A DNA stretch of 9,485 bases from Candidatus Njordarchaeota archaeon (GTDB taxonomy: Archaea > Asgardarchaeota > Njordarchaeia > Njordarchaeales > Njordarchaeaceae): assembly GCA_029856625.1 (NCBI GenBank), contig JAHKLG010000039.1, forward strand, positions 1-9,485, read 5' to 3'. Below are positions 1-6,733 of the stretch, in pieces (position 1 is the stretch's first letter; each line of letters begins with the position of its first letter). A program made the translations under genes and the position numbers. The notes beneath the pieces were generated by a model. That model had not been told where the DNA came from. It ran no database searches and saw only the letters and a list, made by a program, of their open reading frames with translations.

Positions 1-710
1 ATTAAGAAATACAATAGAGGAGAAATAATACCGAAGATATTCACGCTAAATAAAATTAAGAAAAAAGAATTCTCAGAGGAGAGGTCTTTAATAAGGGAAT
101 CTAGGATATATATTAGGAGAAATACTAGCAGTATATTTACGAAAGTCCTTCTTCTTAGAGAGTTATATACTCTTTTAAGCTTCACTATGAGACTCGTCTT
201 TCTGAATATAACTTTCGGAATAATTACTTCAAGAAGTAATGAGCTACTAATCAAGATCATTAGTGATGATAGAATAAGGTAATATATAAGACTACTAGTT
301 ATTATCCCAAAAAAGATTCGTTGAAAAATCATTAAAAGAACTAAGAAGCATAGGAAAAAAGCTATCTTAAATACGTCTATCCTAGGTTTCATCAATGATT
401 CAAATTTTTTAAGATTTATGCCGCCTTTGCTTAATCTTCTTATCCGGTACTTCCAAGCCGAAATTTTTAGAAGGGTGAAAGCTATTAGAAATACCCCCAT
501 CACATGAGCATACAGGTATAAGGATAGATAAACGGATCCTATTACTACAAATGAAAGAACAGGATATAATTCGATATACCACTGCGATATAACACTTGCT
601 AATGCCACAATTATAATGATTACTAGAAATTTTCTGACATTACTATCATAATCGAGGACAAAAAATAACCTCTCAGCGGCTATGAGGGCCTTAAGTTCAT
701 TATTTTTCAT
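1..710 (-). CDS. Multi-spanning membrane protein, unknown family, 3' end cut by the window edge
   Basis: The reading frame is open from an ATG at 710 down to base 1 with no stop, giving 236 residues; the C-terminus lies outside the window. GGTGGAG at 719-713 sits just before the ATG and supports the start. The first 27 residues are polar and probably cytosolic. Hydrophobic segments follow at about residues 28-46, 48-67, 69-86, 114-130, 132-164 (long enough for one or two spans), 190-206 and 215-236. Basic loops lie at about 87-115 and 166-190 (for example KYRIRR and LKRVYNSLRRR), which by the positive-inside rule would face the cytosol. No catalytic motif or known transporter signature is recognisable. 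It is divergent from the two-gene unit starting at 945. I am confident that it encodes a membrane protein, but its function is unknown. Confidence 0.8.
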   Translation of the reverse strand, partial: MKNNELKALIAAERLFFVLDYDSNVRKFLVIIIIVALASVISQWYIELYPVLSFVVIGSVYLSLYLYAHVMGVFLIAFTLLKISAWKYRIRRLSKGGINLKKFESLMKPRIDVFKIAFFLCFLVLLMIFQRIFFGIITSSLIYYLILSSLMILISSSLLLEVIIPKVIFRKTSLIVKLKRVYNSLRRRTFVNILLVFLLIYILDSLIKDLSSENSFFLILFSVNIFGIISPLLYFL

Positions 711-763
711 AACTCCACCACTATTGATTAATTACCATTGCTAGTGTTTACATATTGCATGAC

Positions 764-769
764 TTTAAA
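764..769 (-). promoter_or_regulatory. Possible TATA box for the membrane protein gene
   Basis: On the minus strand the sequence reads TTTAAA, about 54 bases upstream of the ATG at 710. A start of transcription about 25 bases downstream would leave a leader of roughly 30 bases that includes the GGTGGAG ribosome binding site. The call rests on position and sequence only. Confidence 0.3.
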
Positions 770-826
770 CAACCGCTAGCCCATTATGATTAAGTTCTAA
801 AGGTGTTGGTTATTCAACCTCGTATC

Positions 827-840
827 AACAATATATAAAT
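827..840 (+). repeat. TATA-bearing direct repeat, copy 1
   Basis: The 14 bases AACAATATATAAAT occur here and again, identically, at 866-879, 39 bases downstream. The block contains a TATA-like core. Read on the minus strand it gives ATTTATATA, also a good archaeal TATA box, so it could serve either direction of this divergent intergenic region. Confidence 0.75.
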
Positions 841-865
841 CAGTATTCTTCCCGAAATACCTTAT

Positions 866-879
866 AACAATATATAAAT
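866..879 (+). promoter_or_regulatory. TATA-bearing direct repeat, copy 2; likely promoter of the 945 operon
   Basis: This is the second identical copy of AACAATATATAAAT. Placed as a TATA box, it predicts a transcription start near 900 and a leader of about 45 bases before the ATG at 945. The 234-base region from 711 to 944 has no supportable reading frame. Besides the repeat it holds a short symmetric element, GGTTATTCAACC, at 808-819. Confidence 0.45.
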
Positions 880-944
880 TAATGCATTAACCATGAATTC
901 ATTCATTTGACGCTTTTTATTTTTCACAGAGAAGGAGAGAACTG

Positions 945-1694
945 ATGAAAAAGGAGATATTTCCATTATCATTAAAAAAATTATTCGAGATAATTTCGCA
1001 ATTTGAAGAGAAGGATCTGAAAGCTAAAAGAATTTCCAATAAACTCGATGTGGAAATAAACCTCGCTCGTAAATACGAGAAAACAGTCAAATGGTTGTTA
1101 CGGCGACTTCCTAAAAAACCAGAATCATTCGATGAATTTAAACAACTACTCCTAAAGTTTCTCAACGATGAATATTGCTTAGAAGATGTTTTAAAGGAAA
1201 TCGCAAGTAAGAAGTATCCATTCAATAAATATCTTTTTAGACATCTCATCATGGTTAAATGTGGTAGGAATGTGGATACCACAGTTGTTTTAGCGTTGAT
1301 TCGTTGGGCAAAAGAAATGAAGCTCTTCTTCCCGATAAGAACCATTGAATACACACCTACAATGAAGGATCTGGTTTATGCTTATATATGTTCTCGTGGA
1401 GAAGTGGCTTTTTCCTCGATAGAGGATAAGTTCCCAAATGCACGGTTAATTGTTCTTGAGTTATGGAAAGAAGGACTTATTGATATCGAGGGCATAGAGG
1501 AATTGAAGATCGATCCAGAGTTAATTACTGATTTTGACAGAATTCCCGCAGATTTTGTCCCAAAGGATTCAAAATTCGTAAATATTTGGATAGATGAAAG
1601 AACTGGTGAACAGTACGCTAGTATAACGCTTCCAGCACGAACTCGGGTGAAGATTAAATGGATAAGATACAGAAACAAATCATTAAGTACCTAA
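945..1694 (+). CDS. Winged-helix-like protein of unknown family, first gene of a two-gene operon
   Basis: I do not recognise this 249-residue protein. It is soluble, mostly helical and rich in Lys and Glu, with no signal peptide or membrane span. Three stretches look like helix-turn-helix or winged-helix units. The first is about residues 22-52, with a turn around SNKLDVEINLARKY. The second is about 93-138, including VLALIRWAKEMKLF. The third is about 139-182, where a recognition-like helix ends in LELWKEGLIDIE, a common wing entry. The C-terminal part (about 195-240) is predicted beta and may be a small separate domain. GGAGAG at 934-939 precedes the ATG. The gene overlaps the downstream ATPase gene by 37 bases, so the two are almost certainly cotranscribed. 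Sequence-specific or regulatory DNA binding is an inference from the fold-like pattern alone. Confidence 0.8.
   Translation: MKKEIFPLSLKKLFEIISQFEEKDLKAKRISNKLDVEINLARKYEKTVKWLLRRLPKKPESFDEFKQLLLKFLNDEYCLEDVLKEIASKKYPFNKYLFRHLIMVKCGRNVDTTVVLALIRWAKEMKLFFPIRTIEYTPTMKDLVYAYICSRGEVAFSSIEDKFPNARLIVLELWKEGLIDIEGIEELKIDPELITDFDRIPADFVPKDSKFVNIWIDERTGEQYASITLPARTRVKIKWIRYRNKSLST
1646..1650 (+). promoter_or_regulatory. Shine-Dalgarno GGTGA for the ATPase gene
   Basis: A consensus archaeal GGTGA lies seven bases before the ATG at 1658, inside the 3' end of the upstream gene. It supports an internal start and hence a real 37-base overlap of the two coding regions. Confidence 0.75.
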
Positions 1695-3337
1695 ACCTCC
1701 TTCAGCAAGTTCCAATCGCTAGGCTAAGGGAATTTCTTAATACTATTTCTAGGGGAAAGATATTACCTATAGAAGATCCGAACAATATTCTTCTCCTCGT
1801 ATCTCATGAAAAGCTATTAAGGAGAGCTGAAAACCTCTCTAAAATACTAGCTGAAAAAAACTTTAGTGGCGCTTTTGCAATAATTGGTTTAAAAGGAACT
1901 GGTAAATCCCAATTCACGAAATTATTAGCCTATTTGATTCATCAAAAATATGGGATCCAATGTATCTTCATTAAAGCGAGCGAACTAATATATTCTTACG
2001 ATGAAAGGATAAAGGAGATAGCCGATCTTCCTCGCGTCTGTATATTTATCGATAATATTGACGGCTTCTTAAAGGATCGGGCTCAGAGGGAATTAATAAT
2101 AAGTCTTCTTAGTAAATTGTGTGAAAGTAAGCCTAATGCTTGCTTGATACTAGTACTTCGACGATCTAGTTGGTACGTGCTCTATGAAGAATTTAGAGCC
2201 AAAAAAGAACGCTTAGGAGAGTTATCTCTATTATATGATATCTCATTATCCAAGGAAGAATTGATTAAATTCGCTCGTGAGTTAATCTACAGAATTACCG
2301 CAGCTGATTTAATAATCCATGGATATACACGATTATCACCAGAGATTAGTGAGTTTCTGAGAATATTAGTACCCCTTTGTGAGGATACTTGCTTAGATTT
2401 AATAAGGAGCGGATTGCTCAAAGATTTAATTAGTATCTCAATTACTCTCTCCTCGATTTATTCCTTCAGTACTAAGCAAATTTTTGAGAAAAAAATACCA
2501 ACGCCACGCGCTCTGAGAAATATCCTGAGAAAAAATCTTTTAGAAGCAATCATTTGCGAATTATCCAAGATTAACATGGTAAAGATGGGGCATAAGAGAG
2601 TTGTAATAAAGAGGGTTTCTCAAGAAGATAATGAAATGCTCATAATGTTTTCTCCAGAAGAAGAACTTCGTATAAGCCTCCATATATTCTTCCCAAAGGA
2701 TTTAGATAATATAGAAAGGCTCCTATGTTGCGATAGCTTATCAATTTTAGTCGTCCTATATAACACGTTACTTCATCAATCACTTGTTAGAACTTTAACT
2801 CATGTTCTAATTAAATCTTTACAGTCTAATATGATGCCTTTTTATCCACTTTATATTTCCTATAATGTTACTAAGTATCTTCCAATACTAAGAAATGATG
2901 CCAAATATGAATTTCTTAGGAGATGGCAAGGGCTTGCGAAGAAAGTTATTGATGCCATAAAATTCCTGCTCGCAATACATTTCTTAGCAATAGAAAAAAA
3001 CATTGAGAAGAAAGTTTCTTGGTTTAGCTTTTTGATTCCCTTAATATTAAGCTCTTTTCATCAGAACTATAATATAGAAAAACAAGTATTGACGAAAATT
3101 CTCTCTATATTCATTAAACGCTACTTATTTGAAGAAAGAAAGGTCTCTGACGAAATAATTCTTAACTTATTAGATAGCATTATACGAACATTAGAAAGGG
3201 AGGGTATCGTAAAAATATACCCTAGCTTTCCCGATATCATAATTGTTAAAGAAAAATTGGAAAAGGCGGTTGTTACAGGGGACTTGCAGGAAAAAGTCTC
3301 AAAAGAGTTGAGATTTAGGCTAAGTTTCATTGCTTAA
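1658..3337 (+). CDS. P-loop (AAA+-like) ATPase with long helical C-terminal region, unknown role
   Basis: The protein has 559 residues. After an N-terminal helical part (1-65) comes a nucleotide-binding core of about 70-215. Its Walker A motif is GLKGTGKS at 77-84 with Lys83. Walker B is VCIFIDNID at 127-135, with Asp132 as the probable Mg ligand, and a sensor-1-like strand, CLILVLRR, lies at 162-169. The usual acidic residue after the Walker B Asp is Asn133, with Asp135 two positions later, so catalysis may be weak or differently arranged. Residues 220-480 are helical with no family I can name. Residues about 485-540 look like a winged helix (LDSIIRTLEREGIVKIYP). No membrane span is convincing. 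The layout recalls Orc1/Cdc6-type or STAND-like archaeal ATPases, but no signature fixes either. Overlap with the upstream helix-turn-helix-like gene suggests the two products form a complex. The 3' end overlaps yjjX by 11 bases. Confidence 0.85.
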   Translation: MDKIQKQIIKYLNLLQQVPIARLREFLNTISRGKILPIEDPNNILLLVSHEKLLRRAENLSKILAEKNFSGAFAIIGLKGTGKSQFTKLLAYLIHQKYGIQCIFIKASELIYSYDERIKEIADLPRVCIFIDNIDGFLKDRAQRELIISLLSKLCESKPNACLILVLRRSSWYVLYEEFRAKKERLGELSLLYDISLSKEELIKFARELIYRITAADLIIHGYTRLSPEISEFLRILVPLCEDTCLDLIRSGLLKDLISISITLSSIYSFSTKQIFEKKIPTPRALRNILRKNLLEAIICELSKINMVKMGHKRVVIKRVSQEDNEMLIMFSPEEELRISLHIFFPKDLDNIERLLCCDSLSILVVLYNTLLHQSLVRTLTHVLIKSLQSNMMPFYPLYISYNVTKYLPILRNDAKYEFLRRWQGLAKKVIDAIKFLLAIHFLAIEKNIEKKVSWFSFLIPLILSSFHQNYNIEKQVLTKILSIFIKRYLFEERKVSDEIILNLLDSIIRTLEREGIVKIYPSFPDIIIVKEKLEKAVVTGDLQEKVSKELRFRLSFIA

Positions 3338-3881
3338 AAAATTCTTCTTTGAAGATACTGGGAACAAGAAAAGGAGCCATAGCGCATATTATTGCATCCT
3401 CAAATGCGCGTATCCGATCATACTTTCCTTGCGTCAGAAAACCTATTGCACCTATACTATCCCCAATATTCCTTATACCACTTAGTCTCTCCATAATCTC
3501 TTCCAACTCTCTCGCTTTACCACTTATGAGTAAACCCCATATATATTCTGGAAGCGGTAACGCTACTGATGATGCAATACTTACTCTTAATCCGTTATAA
3601 ACGGCTGCCCAGCCTTTTACAAAAACTCCGAAGGAATATTTTACTACACCTCCCTCTAAGCCAATTCCGAAATCTACTGGAAAAGCATTAAACGCTTTCT
3701 TAGCCCTATTAATCGCGCCCTTCACCATTTCTTCGTCACTAAGAGGTTGTACAGATACGCCAGAATTCACTTTAATCGAATAGACGCGTACCCTTTCCCC
3801 GAAAATCCTCTTAAAGGCTCTCTTTGTAGCCTCGATCTTGGAGGGATTTTTTGATCCAACGCATACTGAGATCTCTTGCAC
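3327..3881 (-). CDS. yjjX: Inosine/xanthosine triphosphatase, YjjX/DUF84 family
   Basis: This family hydrolyses non-canonical purine nucleoside triphosphates (ITP, XTP) to the diphosphates, cleaning the nucleotide pool in the cytosol. The 184 residues match the family's usual length of about 170-180. Family-like blocks in order: GSKNPSKIEA at 9-18 (phosphate-binding loop), SGVSVQPLSDEE at 40-51, GAINRAKKA at 55-63, GIGLEGG at 72-78, SVALPLP at 105-111 and GAIGFLTQGKYDR at 144-156. These line up by eye with Escherichia coli YjjX as I remember it. The start is a GTG at 3881 with GAGGGAT at 3893-3887 upstream; the ATG at 3903 is out of frame. The gene is convergent with the ATPase gene and shares its last 11 bases with it. 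It appears to be a single-gene unit. Confidence 0.9.
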   Translation of the reverse strand: MQEISVCVGSKNPSKIEATKRAFKRIFGERVRVYSIKVNSGVSVQPLSDEEMVKGAINRAKKAFNAFPVDFGIGLEGGVVKYSFGVFVKGWAAVYNGLRVSIASSVALPLPEYIWGLLISGKARELEEIMERLSGIRNIGDSIGAIGFLTQGKYDRIRAFEDAIICAMAPFLVPSIFKEEFFKQ

Positions 3882-4064
3882 GCGAAATCCCTCGAGAAGA
3901 CATCACATTAAAAATTTATTTAGCCCACCATAATTTTGAACTATTTGGATGATGAGAAAGGGAGTCAGGGACCTATCTTTTATTCATGACCGAACCCGCC
4001 GAGACTGATAACATTAAGAAAACTCATAGAAACGTGCCGCAAGAATGGATGCTCGGGAGATTAT
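3882..4064. other. Non-coding stretch between yjjX and the amidohydrolase gene
   Basis: These 183 bases hold no reading frame I would support. The part from about 3961 to 4060 seems richer in G and C than the neighbouring spacers. It should contain the promoter of yjjX on the minus strand; an AT-rich patch at about 3909-3922 is the most likely place, but no clean TATA box stands out. ATGATGA at 3949-3955 and CTGA at 4005-4008 resemble boxes C and D of a guide RNA, but the internal boxes are poor. Confidence 0.4.
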
Positions 4065-5612
4065 TTAGTCAAGAATCATTGTTGTTATCTTTCCATCCAA
4101 AACCATTCCACAGATCTTTACCTTTAATGTCTCCTTCTCTAATTCACTTAAATCTTTCGCGGAGAGAATTATAAGGTTAGCTATTTTCCCGACACCAATT
4201 GATCCTCTCAAATCCTCCTGATGTGCCGCATACGCGGAGCCAAATGTATATGCCAGAAGAGCTTCCCTAGCGGATAATTTATTATCCTCTATAGGATGAT
4301 TAATTGCACCATATAATCCATAAATTGGATCCAACGGCATGCAATCGCTACCGAATGCTAGCCGAATATTCTCCCTAAACATCTTGCCAAATGGATTCAT
4401 TATCCGCCATCTTTCTCTACCTAATCTCCTTTCATACATTCCACCAGGCATCTGCCATTGAGATACAAAGTTAGGTTGCGCAGAAATCACAATACCCAAG
4501 CTTTTGACTGCTTTAATATGCTCTTCATGAGCAATCTCGAAATGCTCTATCCTATGTCTTAAAGCCCCAGAAACTTTCGCTTCTCTTAAACAATCGAGTA
4601 CTTGATCAATTGCTCTATCTCCTATCGCATGTATAGCCATTTGTAATCCTGCTTTATCAGCTTTCTTGAAAATCTCTATGAGCTCCTCATCACTATAGAA
4701 TAGAATCCCTCTATTCGAGGGGTCATCTTTATATGGTTCTCTTAAGGCTGCTGTTCGGGCCCCTATAGAACCATCAGCAAAAATTTTAACACCACCAAGA
4801 ATTACCCTTGAGCCACCAAATCCCCTCCTAATTCCTAGTTCTAATAGCTTATCAAGATACTCCACAAGAATGAACCCGTAAACAGTGAATGGTAATTGAC
4901 CTCTTTCTCCCGCTGTTAATAAGGAGATAAGGGTTTCTAATGATAATGTTTCATGAACCATGCTTATTCCAAGTTTTAAGACTTTTCTAGCCACTATTTT
5001 AATTCCCCTTAGTATATTCTCAAATCTAGTTTCAAGTCGCTTTCGTGCGAACTCTAAAGCTTGCTCCTTAATCCTTCCAGTAGGATTCCCCTTCTCGTCT
5101 TTTTCAAATCCTATGAGATTTTCTGGCACTCTTAAATTCTTAAGAGCCAATGAGTTAAGAACAGCCATATGTCCATCTATGCGAATTAGAAAAACTGGAT
5201 TATTCGGAGCTACTTCATCAAGCTCTTTTATGGTGGGGTACCTTTTTTCATCAATCCATTTTGATTCATCCCAAGCATACCCAAGTATCCATTCGTTCTT
5301 ACCAATCTTATGAGCGTATTCTTCAATAATCTTCAAGAATTCTCTCAAACTCCTGACTTTAGAAAAATCTAGCCACCCAGCTCTAGCCGCCATTCCCATA
5401 ACATGTGTATGAGCATCTATAAAGGATGGAATAACAATCTTCTTGCCACAATCTATCACCACAGTCTGAGAACCTAGGTATTCCTTTATCTCATGATTTG
5501 TCCCAACAGCAATTATTCTACCATTCCTAACCGCAATACCTTCAAAAAATTCATTTGATTTTGGATCATAAGCTCGAGAATTAATAATTATTAGATCGGC
5601 TATTACTGACAT
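4065..5612 (-). CDS. Metal-dependent amidohydrolase, YtcJ-like (amidohydrolase 3 family)
   Basis: The 515 residues form a complete composite-domain amidohydrolase: short beta-sandwich strands at both ends around a TIM-barrel. Metal-site residues seen are His68 and His70 in FIDAHTHV, Lys276 in GVKIFADGSIGARTA (the likely carboxylated bridging Lys), His328 in AIHAIGDRAID, His357 in HRIEHFE and Asp423 in FGSDCMP. WDESKW at 114-119 and the ADGSIGARTA loop are typical of the YtcJ branch. The family hydrolyses amide or related bonds, but the substrate cannot be read from the sequence. There is no signal peptide, so it is probably cytosolic. GGGGAT at 5623-5618, five bases before the ATG, supports the start. 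The gene stands alone, divergent from the DUF2258-like gene. Some YtcJ-like proteins are loosely annotated as N-substituted formamide deformylases; nothing here proves that activity. Confidence 0.88.
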   Translation of the reverse strand: MSVIADLIIINSRAYDPKSNEFFEGIAVRNGRIIAVGTNHEIKEYLGSQTVVIDCGKKIVIPSFIDAHTHVMGMAARAGWLDFSKVRSLREFLKIIEEYAHKIGKNEWILGYAWDESKWIDEKRYPTIKELDEVAPNNPVFLIRIDGHMAVLNSLALKNLRVPENLIGFEKDEKGNPTGRIKEQALEFARKRLETRFENILRGIKIVARKVLKLGISMVHETLSLETLISLLTAGERGQLPFTVYGFILVEYLDKLLELGIRRGFGGSRVILGGVKIFADGSIGARTAALREPYKDDPSNRGILFYSDEELIEIFKKADKAGLQMAIHAIGDRAIDQVLDCLREAKVSGALRHRIEHFEIAHEEHIKAVKSLGIVISAQPNFVSQWQMPGGMYERRLGRERWRIMNPFGKMFRENIRLAFGSDCMPLDPIYGLYGAINHPIEDNKLSAREALLAYTFGSAYAAHQEDLRGSIGVGKIANLIILSAKDLSELEKETLKVKICGMVLDGKITTMILD

Positions 5613-5651
5613 AATCTATCCCCAGAAGCCTTGAAAAAAACATATTATTGC

Positions 5652-5660
5652 AATAAATTT
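5652..5660 (-). promoter_or_regulatory. Likely TATA box of the amidohydrolase gene
   Basis: On the minus strand this reads AAATTTATT, 40-48 bases upstream of the ATG at 5612. It predicts a transcription start near 5630 and a short leader that contains the GGGGAT ribosome binding site. Confidence 0.4.
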
Positions 5661-5673
5661 ATCTCTGAGAATA

Positions 5674-5685
5674 TTTAGTATATAG
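5674..5685 (+). promoter_or_regulatory. Likely TATA box of the DUF2258-like gene
   Basis: TTTAGTATATAG lies about 55 bases before the ATG at 5735. A start of transcription near 5705 leaves a leader of about 30 bases. It also argues against translation from the ATG at 5708, which would be almost leaderless. Confidence 0.4.
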
Positions 5686-5720
5686 TGATGCGTAGTTCTG
5701 TCTGCGAATGATATGTATAT

Positions 5721-5730
5721 GGGGGATGAT
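5721..5730 (+). promoter_or_regulatory. Ribosome binding site deciding the DUF2258-like start
   Basis: GGGGGATGAT resembles the archaeal GGAGGTGAT complement of the 16S rRNA 3' end. It lies four bases before the ATG at 5735. The in-frame ATGs at 5708 and 5726 have no such sequence at a proper distance; the second lies inside it. Confidence 0.6.
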
Positions 5731-5734
5731 TTAT

Positions 5735-6298
5735 ATGAGCGAGCGTATGCGTTTATCTACTGGATTTATTAGAGCTGCTGGTTATGCTAATAAATTAAGA
5801 CGAACACTAATAGCGCTTACAAAGGGAATTATAGAGCCCGCAGAAGCCGCTAGAAAAGCCGCTGTAATAAATATGAGACTTTTTGATGTATTTCGAGAAA
5901 AAGGCATTGAGAAAGGAGATGTCGTGAGAATTCTATTTGAATTCGACATTGTAGAAAAGGAAGGCAAAAAAGATATCAATATTGATTGGAGCACGATGAC
6001 GATTGAGGTTTATAAGAATGCTGGAGTTATAACTGGAATAACACCTCCAGAAGAAGTAGCTGCTGCAGCGCAGACAGCAGTGGCTGGTGAATGGCGGGAA
6101 TTCGATTATGATGAAGACATTTTTAAGCGACTCAAACTTAAGGCAGAAGAAGTTATTAAGACTGATAAAGGCTACACTTTGCGTGCATCAGATTTTGAGG
6201 CAGAGGTAATTGATAAAGAGAGAATTAGAATAAAATATACAGGTCCGCCAGAAAAAGTAAATGAATTTTATGTAGAGATATTGAGTGGAGAAGAATAG
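5735..6298 (+). CDS. DUF2258-like archaeal protein of unknown function
   Basis: The protein has 187 residues from the ATG chosen by the ribosome binding site; a longer frame begins at 5708. The N-terminal block RLSTGFIRAAGYANKLRRTL (residues 6-25) and the later KGDVVRILFEFD (60-71) followed by IDWSTMTIEVYK (83-94) match what I remember of DUF2258, a family found in Thermoproteota and relatives. The assignment is from memory and not checked by search. The middle part (about 103-118) is Ala-rich, and the C-terminal third (about 135-185) alternates strands with acidic loops. There is no signal peptide or membrane span. It is a single-gene unit with its own promoter and a T-run after the stop. 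The function of the family is not established; a small nucleic-acid-binding protein is only a guess. Confidence 0.8.
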   Translation: MSERMRLSTGFIRAAGYANKLRRTLIALTKGIIEPAEAARKAAVINMRLFDVFREKGIEKGDVVRILFEFDIVEKEGKKDINIDWSTMTIEVYKNAGVITGITPPEEVAAAAQTAVAGEWREFDYDEDIFKRLKLKAEEVIKTDKGYTLRASDFEAEVIDKERIRIKYTGPPEKVNEFYVEILSGEE

Positions 6299-6315
6299 CT
6301 CTTAGGGATTCTAAA

Positions 6316-6330
6316 ACATTTTTTACTTCT
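6316..6330 (+). terminator. T-rich terminator after the DUF2258-like gene
   Basis: Eighteen bases after the TAG stop the plus strand has a run of six T followed by ACTTCTTT. Archaeal polymerase stops at such oligo-T stretches without needing a hairpin. The spacer to the convergent gene is only 24 bases, so the run reaches into that gene's 3' end. Confidence 0.4.
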
Positions 6331-6658
6331 TTATTGGTGTGTATATCTTAAGAGAGGCATCAGAACTATCTTCGATTAATTTTACATACCCAGCTTTTCT
6401 AAGCTCTTCTAAAAGCCTCTTGGCTGTGGATACTTTAATATTGTATCTTTGAGCAATGTAATTTGGAGTTATTACCCTGCTTCGCATGATATCCTCAATG
6501 ATCTTCTTTAAACTATCAGAATCTGGCCAATGAGCTCTTAGGATTAATTTATACTCCCGTGTGCGCCCCCAGAGAACCTTTCTAACCAATCCCTCCCATA
6601 TGTCTCCCTTTGGACTTTTCTCAAAGACCCTTCTTACGATTCTACCTCTCATGGGCAT
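6323..6658 (-). CDS. rps25e: S25e-like winged-helix protein, probable small-subunit ribosomal protein
   Basis: The protein has 111 residues from the ATG at 6658. The C-terminal half (about 48-108) reads as the S25e winged helix: VITPNYIAQRYNIKVSTAKR at 62-81, then LLEELRKAG and a strand ending in LKIYTP. The order of Ile-Thr-Pro, helix, AKxLLEEL and the closing IYxP is what I recall of crenarchaeal S25e, which sits on the small ribosomal subunit. The N-terminal half is basic but Arg-rich with Trp residues (RGRIVRRVFEKSPKGD; then VLWGRTREYK), unlike the Lys/Ala-rich tail usual for S25e. It may therefore be a divergent S25e or a paralogue used as a DNA-binding regulator. GGAGGGGA at 6671-6664 favours this start over the GTG at 6676 and ATG at 6673, which would add six or five residues. 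It is convergent with the DUF2258-like gene. Confidence 0.75.
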   Translation of the reverse strand: MPMRGRIVRRVFEKSPKGDIWEGLVRKVLWGRTREYKLILRAHWPDSDSLKKIIEDIMRSRVITPNYIAQRYNIKVSTAKRLLEELRKAGYVKLIEDSSDASLKIYTPIKK

Positions 6659-6663
6659 AATTC

Positions 6664-6671
6664 TCCCCTCC
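6664..6671 (-). promoter_or_regulatory. Ribosome binding site deciding the S25e-like start
   Basis: GGAGGGGA on the minus strand ends five bases before the ATG at 6658. The upstream GTG and ATG codons have no purine-rich sequence before them, and this site lies within the extra codons they would add. Confidence 0.65.
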
Positions 6672-6700
6672 ATCACACTTTTGATGTGTATGATAGTAGA

Positions 6701-6710
6701 TAGATAAAAA
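6701..6710 (-). promoter_or_regulatory. Likely TATA box of the S25e-like gene
   Basis: On the minus strand this reads TTTTTATCTA, placing transcription start near 6680 and giving a leader of about 20 bases that holds GGAGGGGA. The T-run may also serve as a terminator for the surface protein gene, whose stop is about 25 bases upstream. Confidence 0.45.
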
Positions 6711-6733
6711 GGTTGCGATTAAGTGATTTTTGC

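Noticed and set aside
917..1354. Open frame on the minus strand inside the helix-turn-helix-like gene
   Set aside because: It lies fully antisense to a better-supported gene, with Ser/Phe/Asn-rich composition typical of a reverse-frame shadow. The same applies to minus-strand frames at 1382-1678, 3121-3330, 5782-5994 and 9001-9198 and to plus-strand frames at 3349-3600 and 4960-5313.
3949..4008. C/D box guide RNA
   Set aside because: A good C box and a D box are 60 bases apart, but there is no D' box, the C' box has a mismatch, and the flanking bases do not pair into a terminal stem. It is kept only as a weak lead within the non-coding patch.
3986..4174. 62-codon plus-strand frame starting in the spacer before the amidohydrolase 3' end
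   Set aside because: There is no ribosome binding site before its ATG, more than half of it is antisense to the amidohydrolase gene, and the peptide shows no domain-like pattern.
6671..6693. Inverted repeat (CATCACAC ... GTGTATG) at the S25e-like transcription start, as an operator or hairpin
   Set aside because: The arms match imperfectly and only four consecutive bases pair cleanly, which is expected by chance in such sequence.
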